A stretch of 64,000 nt of DNA from Siderastrea siderea (Eukaryota > Cnidaria > Anthozoa > Scleractinia > Rhizangiidae). Within the stretch, counting starts at the first letter, position 1. Each line of letters starts with the position of its first letter. The notes under the pieces are model-generated. The model was not told the DNA's origin and searched no databases. It was given only the letters and a program-made list of their open reading frames with translations. Where the stretch lies: the NCBI GenBank assembly GCA_964030785.1, contig OZ034971.1, positions 14,831,679 through 14,895,678 on the forward strand. Direction: 5' to 3'. Shown here in pieces: positions 1-11,689 of this stretch. The position numbers and the translations under genes were made by a program.

Positions 1-800
1 CCTTGCCTTACGCTGAAGATCAATTTGATCTCAAGCAAAAGATCTTGAACTAACGATAATTTTCGGGAGAAAACTACAACATCACGAAATGATCACAAAC
101 TAAAAGCACCGACAAGATTCAGCAACGCCACAACTTGCGACCGGTTGACGGACCTGTCTGACCGGTCAGACCGGATCAACTTGCCTAGTTCCTGTAACTT
201 CATGTTGAACGTCCGCCGAGAACTTGAAATGAAATGGCCGTAGCGAAGCCGAGAGGCCAAGGAACTACCTAATTCTAGTATCCTAATTTGGAGGAATCTG
301 TGACCGAACTGTGTTTCGCCAGCATTCATCTTTAAAATTACTGAGTTGAAAAATATATTTAAAATATATGTTATTAATAACTATTTTCAATCCACCAAGT
401 CCGCCTGTAAGAGTGAGCGGATCGCTTTAATACTGGATCACTGGTATTCAGAATACCAGCTCGATATCGGATGAAAGGCGCAAACACTAAACTGTAACAC
501 GAATATTGGCAAGTGCAGAGTATATTGGATTAATAACAATTGAATGTCACGGTATTAGTCAAGTCTTTTCTCGCCAGTCTCAGTTTTGTGCCTCACGTAA
601 CAATTACGTGTAAACTCGCGCAGTTTCCCTATGGCGAGATGGTTGACTGAAGTAGGTGTTGAAGGAATACACACGTAGTAATACGTACTGTAAATATTTA
701 GGAAACTATGGCACATGAAGTATGAGGGATTAGACTTGAAATCCTTTTATAATAATCGTAAAGAAATTTGCATTTGGACGTAAACATCACTGACTCAAGG
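1..800. repeat. Dispersed repeat, copy A (unexpanded)
   Basis: From about position 45 this stretch matches 7795-8240, and from about 430 to 795 it matches 10630-10985. It is therefore a second copy of the same element or duplicated segment. Where copy B carries a 64-bp satellite array, copy A has about one unit-like stretch at 385-455 (ccaagtccgcctgtaagagtga). No long open frame is present; the small frames inside are not conserved between the copies. Family unknown; it may continue left of the window. Confidence 0.6.
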
Positions 801-3363
801 GAGATGTAATATACATTTTGAAATAAGTGAGAATGAAAATACATGGTAGAAGGATTTGAAAAGAAGGTCATACCAAGGAATCACAACTTTTTTTGTTTTT
901 CGTTTTTAAAAGCTGCTCTGTATAATTGTTGGCTTTAAATCCTTGATATGTAGCCAAAGCCTTAAGGAACGCTTATTGCGACTGCTTGCCATTGCCGTCA
1001 ATAATCTTACACTTATAGTGTCAACGGCATTGTAAATGTGTTCTTTAAAACTAACACGTACATGTGTGAGGTCACTAGAGCAATCTGGTAATCTGTGCAG
1101 GCTAACTATTTCATTAATGATGGAGCAAAATCGCGAAAGTGTGGTGGTGTCATAACATATTCACCTCCGTCACTAAACAATCTATTCAAGTTTTTAATTC
1201 ATCTGTTAACAAGTATTTCACCTGTTTTGCTAGCGTAAGGTAATTTTACCCAGATTGTTTTGACTTCATTGTCTTTTGTAATTTTATTTGTCCCAGCAGC
1301 ACTGTCGATGTTTTTGTTAAACGGCTAAGAATGGAACGACGAATTCTCATAGGAAACCCATTCGAAGTCATGAAAGTGTTTTAAAATTCTTTTGAAATAA
1401 TTTGGAATTACTGCAAATTTTGTAAGCTCTAAAATACAAAGCTTTTATCCAAGCAGTCTTGAGACGCCAAGGTGTGAAACTGGAAAAGGAAGTGTATTGC
1501 CCTGTAAGAGTCTATTTAAAATAAAGATCTCTCAAATTCTTGCTAATCAAGAGGTCTAATAAATCTATCTTATGACCATGAAATGTGTCCACAGTAAAGC
1601 ACAGGTTCCTATATAAGGAATCAAGCTGATTCAGTACTTTATCTACATCGTAATTGTGACTGCTGTACCCTTGTAGCTCCGCCCGCCCCGAGTTGGCTTC
1701 TGCTATTTGCGGGCGGAACCGAGCCTTCAATCATTCGTATCTTAATTAGTATTTTACAATTTTGTATTTAAAGTATTTTTGGGAATTGTGTGAATAAACA
1801 AATGCACGTTAAACTAGCACCAATGTATCATCGACATACCTTATATAAATCTTGATAGTATTATTTGAAAGCAATTTAGATACCACCGTGGTTTTCTAAT
1901 TCAGTCTTTTCTAACATTATCATAACATTATCTTCCCTGCTAGCAGAGGCCCCTTTTCCTTTGTAATCGCTGAGCTGACAGCAGGAGGAAGAGAGACCTC
2001 TCCCCTGAGTCGAATCGGACTGTGTTGAGCATGCACCACGGTTACTTAGCGGCCGAACCGTCACGTGATGCTTTTAGCGCTTGATCAAATGACACCTCCC
2101 ACCCTTCACTAACTTGCGCGCCAAAAACCCGCTCAGTTTTCTTCTTAGCCAACGCTCACAGGAAATCGCAAACCTGTCCACAGCACGCCCTGAGAAACGT
2201 AGACAAACACAAAAACTTTCTCTTTTTCGGATGGCATTGAGCGTAGATCACAAATAATGCTACCAAAAAAAAATAAAGTAACTAAATTAATACTCTAAAA
2301 TTAGCTTCACAACAATTGTGTTGTCTGCGTCTAATGTGATTGGCCGTAGTAATATCTTCTACTTCTTCTCAAGAATTGCTTCCGATTTTCCTCTAGTCTG
2401 CGAGATACGAATTGCTTCCCTTTTGACACAGCTGAAGGAATGTTTCGGTAAGGAAACAGAATTTCTAACAAATGTTTTGATTTTTTTCTCTTGCACGTTT
2501 CTACAGGATACCGGTAATTTTGCAGACAGTTTATACAATAAGAAATCCGACCGATCAAATAAATAAACAGATAAATATTTATTTTGAAAAAGCGTACGAA
2601 ATTTGTTTATCAAAGCAAATACAACTGCAAAAGGAGAAGTTTAAGAACACTTTCAAAAATGCATTTAAAATTATTTCAAATCATATAGAGACTTTAAACC
2701 AGGTTCAGTACCAACTCAGACCACAGAGGCCACATAGGCATACAAACCCCTTGTTATATTAAATGGCCTCAGGTATTGAATTGGAGTCTCAGTTATCATA
2801 AGAAGACGGCGGTAGCCACAAATAAGTAGTTTTGTCGCATTTTCTTTTTTGTCTCCCTTTCAGTCTTGGGGTTTATCTATGTTACTCGGAAGGTATATAG
2901 TATCGTAAAGTGTACTTCTTGCTTAATTAATTGGCTACGTGACTAAAAAGTTAATCTACTACAATCTTGGACGAAACTAGTTGAGACAAAGGCAATTAGC
3001 GCGCATATTTCTCAATTTCCCTGTATGGAAACACCGGCAATATTGCAGAGGGGCTTTCCCTCCCCCCTCCCCTCATTTAATGTTGTTTGAAAGGACTGAG
3101 GTTTCATCAGAGGAATATTGGTGGCAAAGCAACATTGATAAGGGGGAGAGGGGGGCAGATTTGTCGAGGTAAGTGGTTTTTAAGGTCAAAGTTCTCATTC
3201 GTTCCGAAGTGTCTCAACGGATTTGTCCGAGACTGTAGATGTGAGGCGGTTTCAACAAACCATAGAACTTACTAATATCAACTTATCATAGCTAAAATTG
3301 ACTCTCTACAAGTTATTACAATGAAAAATCACGCTCAGTAACGCTGGCACTCTATCTTGTCGC
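801..3363. other. Intergenic, no gene recognised
   Basis: Only short open frames (at most about 85 codons) on both strands, none with recognisable motifs or conserved partners. The stretch is AT-rich, with a GC-richer patch around 1670-1740 and 2090-2150. I see no tandem repeat or paired terminal repeat here. Confidence 0.5.
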
Positions 3364-3770
3364 TCATTTGGCGCCAGGTTTCCAAAACGTTTCGAGATTC
3401 CTCCAACCACTTCTGGTCGTCAAATCCATGATACCTTCATTGTCAGGTATTGAGGTACCTTCATTGTCAGGGTTGAGAGTTTTGTTTGTGTAGGCCATAT
3501 AAATTAGCGACTGGCAAAACCTTGAAGCTATCAAAAGAGAAATCATTGGACAAGGAATTGACCGATTGATATCCCGCCAAAAAATGTCCCGCCATTTGGT
3601 TCGGCCGCAGCTCAACTCACGATCAGCCGTAACATTGAGGATGTGCATAAGGGAAATTGCTACATAAAATATACGGCAACTGTAGCTAACAAAGCCAAAG
3701 TCAATGAAACCAAAATCGGGCACAATATCACTTTTTCTGTAGGAATCAGTAAGACATTGTTGTAATTTAA

Positions 3771-5059
3771 GGAGGCTCACAACAGTTTTTTCGACCTTGG
3801 AGTGTATCTTTTGAAATCAAAATTTCGCGTAGAAGATAAACTTCGATTTCAGTTGATACTACGCCACGTTTTCAACATATGACCAAAGTTTATTTTCTCA
3901 TTGGCTTCCCAGCAACAGCTGTCACCATAGCAACGGTAATGGACAACCTCTCATATAATGTCGAATATCTCGAAAAATTGTCGGACACTTTACGACGAAA
4001 CTTGAACTATTTGAACCACCCAACCTACACAACTTACATGCGAAATTAGAGAAAAATCTGTAGGAGTGTTTTCAAGTAAATCGTGATTCATTTTTTACGG
4101 GCTGATTTTGGTCATTCCTGCAATTTTCTCCAATATTTCAAGAAAGATAAAACTTAACACTTTCTCTTTTCAGTTGAAAGATCTTTTATGATAGTAAAAC
4201 ATTCTTAGTGTACATTGAGCTCCCTAGGTGGCTGCGATTTTAAGATATTTATATTTAAAAACTGCTAAAATGCAACACAAATCAGTCAAAAAGTTCCTAA
4301 TTTGCATAAATAGAAATATTTCTAAACTGCCCTTACAAATTTTTCTCTTAAATTGATTGCCGTTAGAATAATAATTCTTTTTGATTTTCCAGCAAGTTTT
4401 AAGCTGAATGAACATTTCGTTTATTAGTGAAGAAGGCTGAATCTTGGTCAGGTTTTAGCTGTTATTAGCTTTCAACAAGCAACAGTTTTATTTTGTTTTT
4501 CCTGGTCTATTTCACGGTCATTCGCGTGCAATGAATATTTATACACGCTGCGCTTGTGTCCTCTCGTGCATTTATAATTCCTTCTCATAATAATAAAAAA
4601 TGTTTGTCTTCTGAGCTTCTTCCAGGAGACTCTTTTCCATTAGTCTTTAAATACTGAATGACGTTTCAGCATTTTTAATTATTGATTGCATACATGTTAA
4701 CGCCCACGATGGCATTACACTGGGGCCGAAAAATAACGAGAAACAAGCTCAGAAGAGGAAGATTTTTTTTATTATGAGAAGAATGGAATTATAAATGCAT
4801 GAGAGGACACAAACGCTGCGTGTAGAGATAGATTCATTGCACGTGAATAACCGTGAAATAGACCAGGAAAAACAAAATAAAACTGTTGCTTGTTGAAAGT
4901 TAATAACAGCTGAAACCTGACCAAGATTCAGCCTTCTTCTCTAATAAACGAAATGTTGAAAAGGTGGTGTAGTATCACGGAAATCGAAGTTTATCTTCTA
5001 TGCAAAATTTTGATTTCAAAAAATACACTCCAAGGCCAAAAAAACTGTTGCGAGCCTAC
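3771..5059. mobile_element. TTAA-flanked foldback (MITE-like) element
   Basis: The two ends are inverted copies: GGAGGCTCACAACAGTTTTT at the left and its near-complement ending at 5059, both followed inward by a shared CCTTGGAGTGTAT stretch. Exact TTAA copies flank the element (3767-3770 and 5060-5063). Inner arms at about 4416-4620 and 4745-4960 are also inverted copies, so without the nested insertion nearly the whole element is a palindrome with arms of about 330 bp. It has no coding capacity. A TTAA duplication suggests mobilisation by a piggyBac-type transposase, but the ends do not start with the usual CCY. Confidence 0.75.
3879..4415. mobile_element. 537-bp insertion nested in the foldback element
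   Basis: The left arm of the foldback is interrupted here, while the right arm (around 4945-4960) is continuous. The interrupting segment is flanked by AACAT (3874-3878 and 4411-4415), consistent with a 5-bp target duplication. No coding region or terminal repeat is obvious. Confidence 0.5.
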
Positions 5060-5337
5060 TTAAGTCTCCGTGAATGAACTAGCTGCTTGGGCAGGAGGTG
5101 AAGTTTTGGTGAAACGTCTTTTCTAAAAGATATCGATTCGCAAATGTCTCGAACCATTTCGACGTAATGATTGTCACTGACAACTTCAAGAAACTGCTCA
5201 ACTGTGTCGTCAACACATGACATTTCCCAAACAAACCCTGGACGGTCAAGCCTTGAGCATCCGAAATCCTGCCAAATAGACAGAAAAGTTAAAACCAAAT
5301 AAATGAATGAACGAACGAACGATTGAAAGAGCGACGG

Positions 5338-5391
5338 AAGGATGGATGGATGGATGGATGGATGGATGGATGGATGGATGGGTGGATGGAC
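5338..5391. repeat. (GATG)n microsatellite
   Basis: About 13 consecutive GGAT/GATG tetramers, in the intron between the second and third parts of the hydroxylysine-kinase-like gene. Confidence 0.95.
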
Positions 5392-6139
5392 TCTATATTG
5401 ACAAAATAATTACCCTGTTATTTAGCGTACATGATAGGAACAGAAAAGGGAAGAAACCGCGCGCAAATTCACAATGTCCCATCTTCGCCTTCCTCAGGGT
5501 CTTTTGTGAGCAAATGTTACCATGCATGTTACCTTCAAATCTTGATCCAACCTCCCCACGGCCATTCCGACATCAAACAGCATTTGAGTGCTCAGCGGTA
5601 TTTCAGTCATCACTTTTCCTGGTACAAAGTTCAGTAGCCGCACAGCGCACACAAAGAATTCCTCTTCAGAGTACTCCTCACCATCGTAAATTTCTATTCC
5701 ACCTTCTACGTTCTCATCATTGATCACACCATCAGTTCCAAAGGCAATATCATCAGATGGGGCGCCTCTAGACGTGCAAAAAATGGAAGGGACTGGGGTA
5801 GGGCACTTGTAGCCACGTTCGTGGAGAAACAACATGGCGTTATGCTGTGTCTCTATTAAACAGTCATGGTTGGAAGCCGTGTGGCTTGCAATTTTCAGAA
5901 TGTACTCTTTGGACAGATATGTCCGACCCCTCCAACTCGGTCATCAAGGATCCCCGTAGATAGAAGTTTCTGTCGTCGAAACTCCCGAGTTCTTTAATAG
6001 AGGAATGATCCTCGATGGTCAGGTTGAACAGACGAGTTACCACGACTGCTGCTTGTTGTTTAGTCACGTGTGGGAGGGGCGATTTGGGAGTTTTCTTTTC
6101 ATCCGTTTTCCTTAAAGGTAACGTAAACAATGTTAACAT

Positions 6140-7794
6140 TTCCGTCAGATGTAATTAAAATCAATCAGAATTCTCATCGGCTGTTTAAAGTAAGAGAATA
6201 TGACACCCGTGACAATTCCACTAGGCACGAATGGTCCAATAAACAACACATCCATCAAGAATGCTGTGGGTTTTTTTTTTACCCAGGCCTTTTTGATATC
6301 TTTAATAAATAAACATTATGTAAGTAAATTAAGGCTTTAATTAGAGAGGGTAGTACTTAACGTGTAAGGCCACTAATAAACTTGAAGCCCTCTAAAAATG
6401 TAAATCTAGGTAAATTAATCACATGCTGTATTAAACACTTAGCCATACGATATCTTTTATCGTCCTTCTTTACTAAAGTAGATAGCAACGCGAATAAAAT
6501 AAAAAGGCAAAAGTAAACCTAAAATACATAACACATTACACAAAAATGGTTTAAGAAATCCTACTTTACTGCGCACCACGGCGCCTGGCAACTAAATTCA
6601 CAAGCATCCAGATCTTTGTGCCCCAGTCAGCGCCCGTTTGACACCTTGTGAACGCGAATCAGTGGGAGGCTTATATCACAAGAACAACGGTCTAAGTTTA
6701 CATTTTTACCCGAAAACGTTCGCTTTTAAGATGAATTCAATCGTTATCCGATTACTTTTATTCTCAGCTCTTTATTCTTGATAAATGTAGAACTCGGTTG
6801 TTGCCTAAAGTATTCCTCTCGGTTAGGTTTTAGTTTAAGACACGCCCAAATGCAAATTTTTAAGGATTATTATTTTAAATGATTTTACATTGGGGAAGTG
6901 TCGAAGAAGTCTCGAAGTTTCCTTTTAAAACATATTTTTTTCATTGAGAATGCTTACTAGAAAATATCAAAAATGTAAGTCGTTCAAAAAAAAAAAGAAT
7001 CAACGTTTTAACAGGGTGGAGAAGGGATACTGAATGCATGTCAGTTGAGCAAAAATAAGCTCGCGACACGTGAAAACAGCTCAGATTTAGCTGTTACCCA
7101 TGAAAAAATTGTCCAGCTTGATCTGCCTGTTTTATATAATAAGGCAGTGATGCGTGAACCCACTGAAATCCTACATGAAAACAAAGAATCAAAGAGCGTT
7201 TTACACCTTAATTTAAGCCTTAAAAAAGGTAACAATGAAAAACGTTTGGATAGGATCCTGCTGCTTTGCACGCTACGACTTGTCGGCCCAATACATGTAT
7301 GTTTGCCCGACATTCAAGATCCGAGCATGAATCTTTCGCGTGCTTACACGCTACGAATTTGTCAGCCGAATTTGTCGGCCCGACGGTTTCGGGACGTGAA
7401 TCGTGCGTGTATTTTGGCGTCTTCTTTGAGAGTGTCCGCTCGACTTGATAAAAACCTGTCATATGCGTTTTCGGGGATCGGCTGCGAATCGGGTGTCAAA
7501 ATACACGTACGATTCGCGCTCTGGTACTGTCGAGTTTGATTTTGATCCACGACGAAGTCTGTCTTAATAACTTTTGCGAGAATAACATGAATTAATGGCT
7601 TATTAAATCAATGAAGTCAAGAATTCGATAGTTTGCAATATAAAGAAGCACATATTAGATGTGACTCGCATTGTTTTGGACTACTGAAGGCGCTTCGTCC
7701 CTTGTTTTGAAAAAAAAAACATGTGTCTTTATCAAAATGCAAACTGTAATAAAATAAAGATAGAATCAGGGAATCAATTCCCTGAATATCAAGA
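6140..7794. other. Intergenic, no gene recognised
   Basis: The longest frame is 164 codons (7045-7539, plus). It has no recognisable domain, and other frames overlap it on the opposite strand, so I do not call it. Two T-rich or A-rich runs occur (6270, 6985). Otherwise nothing identifiable. Confidence 0.45.
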
Positions 7795-8239
7795 TCTCGA
7801 ACCGAAAATCTTGAACTCGCGATGATTTTCGGGAGAAAACTACAATAACACGAAACGACGAGAAACTGAGAGCAACGACATTCATTCAAATTCAACAACA
7901 CTACGTCTTATGACCGGGTTGGCCCGTCTAACCGGTCTGACCGGAACAACTTGCCTGGTTCCTGTAGGCTTAACGTTGATCAACTCGAAATATTGACCGT
8001 AGCAAAGCCGAGAGGACTAGAAACTACCTACCTCTAAGTAATTTAATTTGGAGGAATACGTGACCTAACAGTGATTCGCCAGGCTTTTTTTTTTCAAATT
8101 TATTAAAACTTAAGATTCAACTACAGTTAACCATCCTTATTTTCTTTGCACTGCCATATTAATAATGTATGTCATTTATAGCCATTTTCGACCACAGTCA
8201 ACCAACCCAAGTCCGCTGGTAAGAAAGAAGAGTGAGCCG

Positions 8240-8665
8240 GTTCACCAGGGTCTGGAAGGGTATTCTCGGGATCCGGGATTTGGCCAAAATACGGTGCGGG
8301 ATTCGGGAAAACGCGAAATATCTTGACGGGATTCGGGATTTTACTGCTACCAGAGAAGCGGGATTCGCCAAAATTTAGGCACGAGATGCGAGATGTTTTG
8401 CTTGTCTGTCGGGAATTCGGGAAATCGCCACGACCCAAGTAAACGTTCTAGCGGCAAAAGCGAATCAACCAGGCGAGCGCAAAATATCAATGGAAAGGCC
8501 AATCTACAGATCTTAAATTTATTAGCTTTTGCAGAAATTAGTCTTTTTTGAATGTATTTTTGGGGAACAAAAAACGGGATTCGGGATAGCGATGAAAAAG
8601 TGCGGGATGCGAGATTCCTGTGAAAAAGGAACGGGAATGCGGGATCAGGACCCCCCCCCCCCCCC
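8240..8665. repeat. Degenerate GGGATTCGGG-rich patch ending in a C-run
   Basis: The decamer GGGATTCGGG and close variants recur roughly every 20-40 bases, and the patch ends in a run of about 18 C (8650-8667). This patch is absent from copy A. No gene. Confidence 0.6.
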
Positions 8666-8667
8666 GG

Positions 8668-9345
8668 TTCACTCATCTAATTCCATAGTCAACCAACCCA
8701 AGTTCGCCGGTAAGAAAAAAGAGTGAGCCGGTTCGCTCATCTTATTCCATAGTCAACCAACCCAAGTTCGCCGGTAAGAAAAAAGAGTGAGCCGGTTCGC
8801 TCATCTTATTCCATAGTCAACCAACCCAAGTTCGCCGGTAAGAAAAAAGAGTGAGCCGGTTCACTCATCTTATTCCATAGTCAACCAACCCAAGTTCGCC
8901 GGTAAGAAAAAAGAGTGAGCCGGTTCGCTCATCTTATTCCATAGTCAACCAACCCAAGTTCGCCGGTAAGAAAAAAGGGTGAGCCGGTTCGCTCATCTTA
9001 TTCCAAAGTCAACCAACCCAAGTTCGCCGGTAAGAAAAAAGAGTGAGCCGGTTCACTCATCTTATTCCATAGTCAACCAACCCAAGTTCGCCGGTAAGAA
9101 AAAAGAGTGAGCCGGTTCACTCATCTGATTCCATAGTCAACCAACCCAAGTCCGCTGGTAAGAAAAAAGAGTGAGCCGGTTCACTCATCTTATTCCATAG
9201 TCAGCCAACCCAAGTTCGCCGGTAAGAAAAAAGAGTGATCCGGTTCACTCATCTGATTCCATAGTCAACCAACCCAAGTCCGCCGGTAAGAAAAAAGAGT
9301 GAGCCGGTTCGCCCATCTTATTCCATAGTCAACCAACCCAAGTTC
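8668..9345. repeat. 64-bp tandem satellite, main array
   Basis: About ten units of 64 bp, each containing CATAGTCAACCAACCCAAG and CGCCGGTAAGAAAAAAGAG. Units differ by only a few substitutions (TTCGC/TTCAC, GTTCG/GTCCG). Each unit carries the near-palindrome GAGTGAGCCGGTTCACTC. There are no unique spacers, so this is not a CRISPR array. Confidence 0.95.
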
Positions 9346-9421
9346 ATAATAAATGTAAAGAAGATCCTCGCAGTTATTTACGCAACTTATGCAGTTGCGG
9401 AAAAAAAAGCCTGAAAAAATC

Positions 9422-9493
9422 AGGCTTGCTGGGATTCGAACCCTGACCTCTGCGATACCGGTGCAGCGCTCTAACCAATTGAGCTAACAAGCC
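9422..9493 (-). tRNA. tRNA-like SINE head (copy 1), probably not a functional tRNA
   Basis: The 72-nt sequence has a 7-bp acceptor stem (GGCTTGT/GCAAGCC), an A box (TAGCTCAATTGG) and a perfect B box (GGTTCGAATCC). The anticodon loop reads CCGGTAT, which would give GGT (Thr), but position 33 is not U. The anticodon and T stems each have a mismatch. It is repeated nearby with the same flanks, so it is the head of a SINE family. Confidence 0.55.
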
Positions 9494-9670
9494 AACTGGG
9501 AGCTGGTCATTAAATTGGTTCGTAATATACCCGGGAAAGATGAAGATGAAATTATGAATATATGAAATTCATATATTTGAACTGCGGAAAGAAGAAATAA
9601 ATGTAAAGAAGATCCTCGCAGTTATTAACGCAACTTATGCAGTTGCTGGAAAGAAAAGCCTGAAAAAATC

Positions 9671-9736
9671 AGGCTTGCCGGGATTCGAACCCTGACCTCT
9701 GCGATACCGGTGCAGCGCTTTTTGAGCTAACAAGCC
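9671..9736 (-). tRNA. tRNA-like SINE head (copy 2), D-arm deleted
   Basis: Same family as copy 1, but about eight bases are missing in the D-arm/anticodon-side segment (GCGCTTTTTGAGC on the plus strand), which destroys the cloverleaf. The B box is intact. Confidence 0.55.
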
Positions 9737-9916
9737 AACTGGGAGCTGGTCATCAAATTGGTTCGTAATATACCCGGGAAAGATGAAGATGAAATTATGA
9801 ATATATGAAATTCATATATTTGAACTGCGGAATGAAGAAATAAATGTAAAGAAAATCCTCGCAGTTATTAACGCAACTTGTGCAGTTGCGGGAAAAAAAG
9901 CCTGAACTGAAAAATC

Positions 9917-9988
9917 AGGCTTGCCGGGATTCGAACCCCGACCTCTGCGATACCGGTGCACCGCTCTAACCAATTGAGTTAACAAGCC
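9917..9988 (-). tRNA. tRNA-like SINE head (copy 3)
   Basis: Same family. It has an intact B box and an A box with one change (GAGTTAAC instead of GAGCTAAC on the plus strand). The T stem is closer to paired than in copies 1 and 2. Confidence 0.5.
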
Positions 9989-10259
9989 AACTGGGAGCTG
10001 GTCATTAAATTGGTTCGTAATATACCCGGGAAAGGTGAAGATGAAATTATGAATATATGAAATTCATATATTTGGACTGCTGACATTCAGGCTTTTTTTT
10101 CCCCGCAACTGCATAAGTTGCGTTAATAACTGCGAGGATCTTCTTTACATTTATTTCTTCTTTCCGCAGTTCAAATATATGAATTTCATATATTCATAAT
10201 TTCATCTTCATCTTTCCCGGGTGTATTATGAACCAATTTAATGACCAGATCCCCCAGCT

Positions 10260-10331
10260 GGCTTGTTAGCTCAATTGGTTAGAGCGGTACACCGGTATCG
10301 CAGAGGTCAGGGTTCGAATCCCGGCAAGCCT
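10260..10331 (+). tRNA. tRNA-like SINE head (copy 4, inverted)
   Basis: Same family in the opposite orientation, with intact A and B boxes. It is followed by the hairpin AAGCCTG-ATTTTTT-CAGGCTT and a T-run, which resembles a pol III (or even an intrinsic) terminator. Confidence 0.55.
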
Positions 10332-10453
10332 GATTTTTTCAGGCTTTTTTTTTCCACAACTGCATAAGTTGCGTTAATAACTGCGAGGATCTTCTTTACA
10401 TTTATTTCTTCATTCCGCAGTTCAAATATATGAATTTCATAGATTCATAATTT

Positions 10454-10640
10454 CAACCCAAGTTCGCCGGTAAGAAAAGAGAGTGAGCCGGTTCACTCAC
10501 CTAATTCCATAGTCAACCAACCCAAGTTCGCCGGTGAGAAAAAAGAGTGAGCCGGTTCACTCACCTGATTCCATAGTCAACCAACCCAAGTCCGCCAGTA
10601 AAAAAAAGAGTGAGCCGGTTCACTCATCTGATTCCTGGTG
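10454..10640. repeat. 64-bp tandem satellite, second part
   Basis: About three further units of the satellite at 8668-9345, resuming exactly where the SINE block ends. They show that the block was inserted into one continuous array. Confidence 0.9.
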
Positions 10641-10985
10641 TTCAGAATGTCAGCTCGGTGTCAGATTTAGGGCTCAAAAAAGCGAGCTGTACTTTTCTTT
10701 ATTACACGAATATTGGCAAGCGCAGAGGATTTGGTTAAAACAATTGAATGTTAGGGTACTACTATTAAAGTCTCTCCTTGCCAGCCTCATTTCGTGTCTA
10801 AGTAAGAGTTTCTTGTGAACTCGCCTATTTTCATTATGTCTGGAAGGTTGAAGGGCTACGTACCGTCTACTGCAAAAACAATGGGAAACTATCCACGCGT
10901 GTGAAGTCTGAGGAGTGTTTGAACTTGAAATCATTAAATAATAATCGTAAAAGAAATTTGCATTTGGATGTAAACATCAATCCAA

Positions 10986-11689
10986 GCGAGACGTTAAGCC
11001 AAAAGCATAAATCATTGACGATGGGACCCAATGGTGATCTGGGTAGCGTGAAAACGTGCCTCTATTGTTAGACACGTAAAAATTATAATAACATGGCATG
11101 TCTTCATTTACTCTTCAAATTATCTTGGAAAGAAAGTATTTTAAATATCAAGAAACGAAACCCAGTTTCAAACTTGCCCCTTTCACCTTCCCAGAGTTCC
11201 ATTGTGTCGCATTGTCCATCGTTTAATACAAAGTTTTTTCAAACGGGTGCATTTTAAAATAAATAAGATTTAGCTGAGGTTTACGTATGCCGTGGACGAA
11301 AGGTATGCTGGAGATTGAAATTATTGAGCCACAGGTGTAGTAGAAGATTACAAAGCAAAAATTGCCAACACTGACAATCAAAGAGACGACTCGTCTCGGT
11401 TTCTGAGAAGCAGTTATACAATGAAAACACATGGTGAACTTGAAACGAACGCCACTCCAACCGCAACTGTTTTTCTTTTGTCTTTTTAAAACCTCTCAAA
11501 CTGTACTGGTCCCTGTAGTAGCCTTTAATTTAGTTTTAAATTCTGCTCGCCTTTTTCATTTTTTTCTTTTTTCAATTCTCTTTACTACATCTATCCCAGT
11601 GGCAATTCTGACTTGTGATCTTCAGTTAAGTCTTATTCACTCTTACGCAAGTGGTTAACTTTGGCTCAAGTAATATGGCGCTACCTTTT
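10986..11689. other. Intergenic, no gene recognised
   Basis: Short overlapping frames on both strands only. No motif, repeat or RNA seen. Confidence 0.45.

Larger units (their letters stand above)
3364..6139 (-). pseudogene. HYKK: Hydroxylysine kinase-like gene (HYKK/AGPHD1 family), broken
   Basis: The family phosphorylates 5-hydroxy-L-lysine and has an aminoglycoside-phosphotransferase fold. On the minus strand, pieces appear in family order. They are an N-terminal stretch with the FDDRNFYLRG motif (6139 to about 5960), a second frame with EYILKI and then LLNFVPGK to RLDQDL (about 5920-5520, ending in a splice donor AAG|GTAACA), an exon with PGFVWEM and LPKQLV (about 5275-5064), and a C-terminal stretch with FIDFGFVSY and SRFCQSL (3736-3364). 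The catalytic HGD-L-N motif is split by the foldback element at 3771-5059. The frame also shifts by one base near 5925, just before HGD, and again near 3740. The true intron containing the GATG microsatellite shows this is not a processed copy. Likely a pseudogene; homopolymer assembly errors could account for some of the shifts. Confidence 0.65.
9346..10453. mobile_element. Block of four tRNA-headed SINE-like copies, partly inverted
   Basis: Three minus-oriented copies (starting near 9346, 9597 and 9838) and one plus-oriented copy (10085-10453) of an approximately 245-bp unit. The unit comprises a tRNA-like head, a terminator-like hairpin with a T-run, and an AT-rich tail with the palindrome GAATATATGAAATTCATATATT. 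The block interrupts one 64-bp satellite unit and is flanked by AACCCAAGTTC on both sides, which may be a target duplication or just the satellite itself. Confidence 0.75.
7795..10985. repeat. Dispersed repeat, copy B (expanded)
   Basis: The outer parts (7795-8240 and 10630-10985) match the two halves of copy A at 1-800. The middle is filled by three additions: a patch rich in the GGGATTCGGG motif (8240-8665), a 64-bp satellite array (8668-9345 and 10454-10640), and a block of tRNA-headed SINE copies (9346-10453). Copy B therefore appears to be the same element as copy A, enlarged from about 0.8 to 3.2 kb. Confidence 0.6.

Noticed and set aside
93..329. 78-codon minus frame in repeat copy A
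   Set aside because: The matching region of copy B does not keep the frame, so it is not a conserved protein.
7045..7539. 164-codon plus-strand frame
   Set aside because: No domain, biased composition shared with overlapping antisense frames, and no neighbours suggesting a gene.
9422..10331. Functional tRNA-Thr genes
   Set aside because: Unusual base at position 33, stem mismatches, one copy with a deleted D-arm, and identical flanks in all four copies point to a SINE head.
8668..10640. CRISPR-like appearance of regularly spaced repeats
   Set aside because: Units are directly adjacent with no unique spacers, and the context is eukaryotic satellite DNA.
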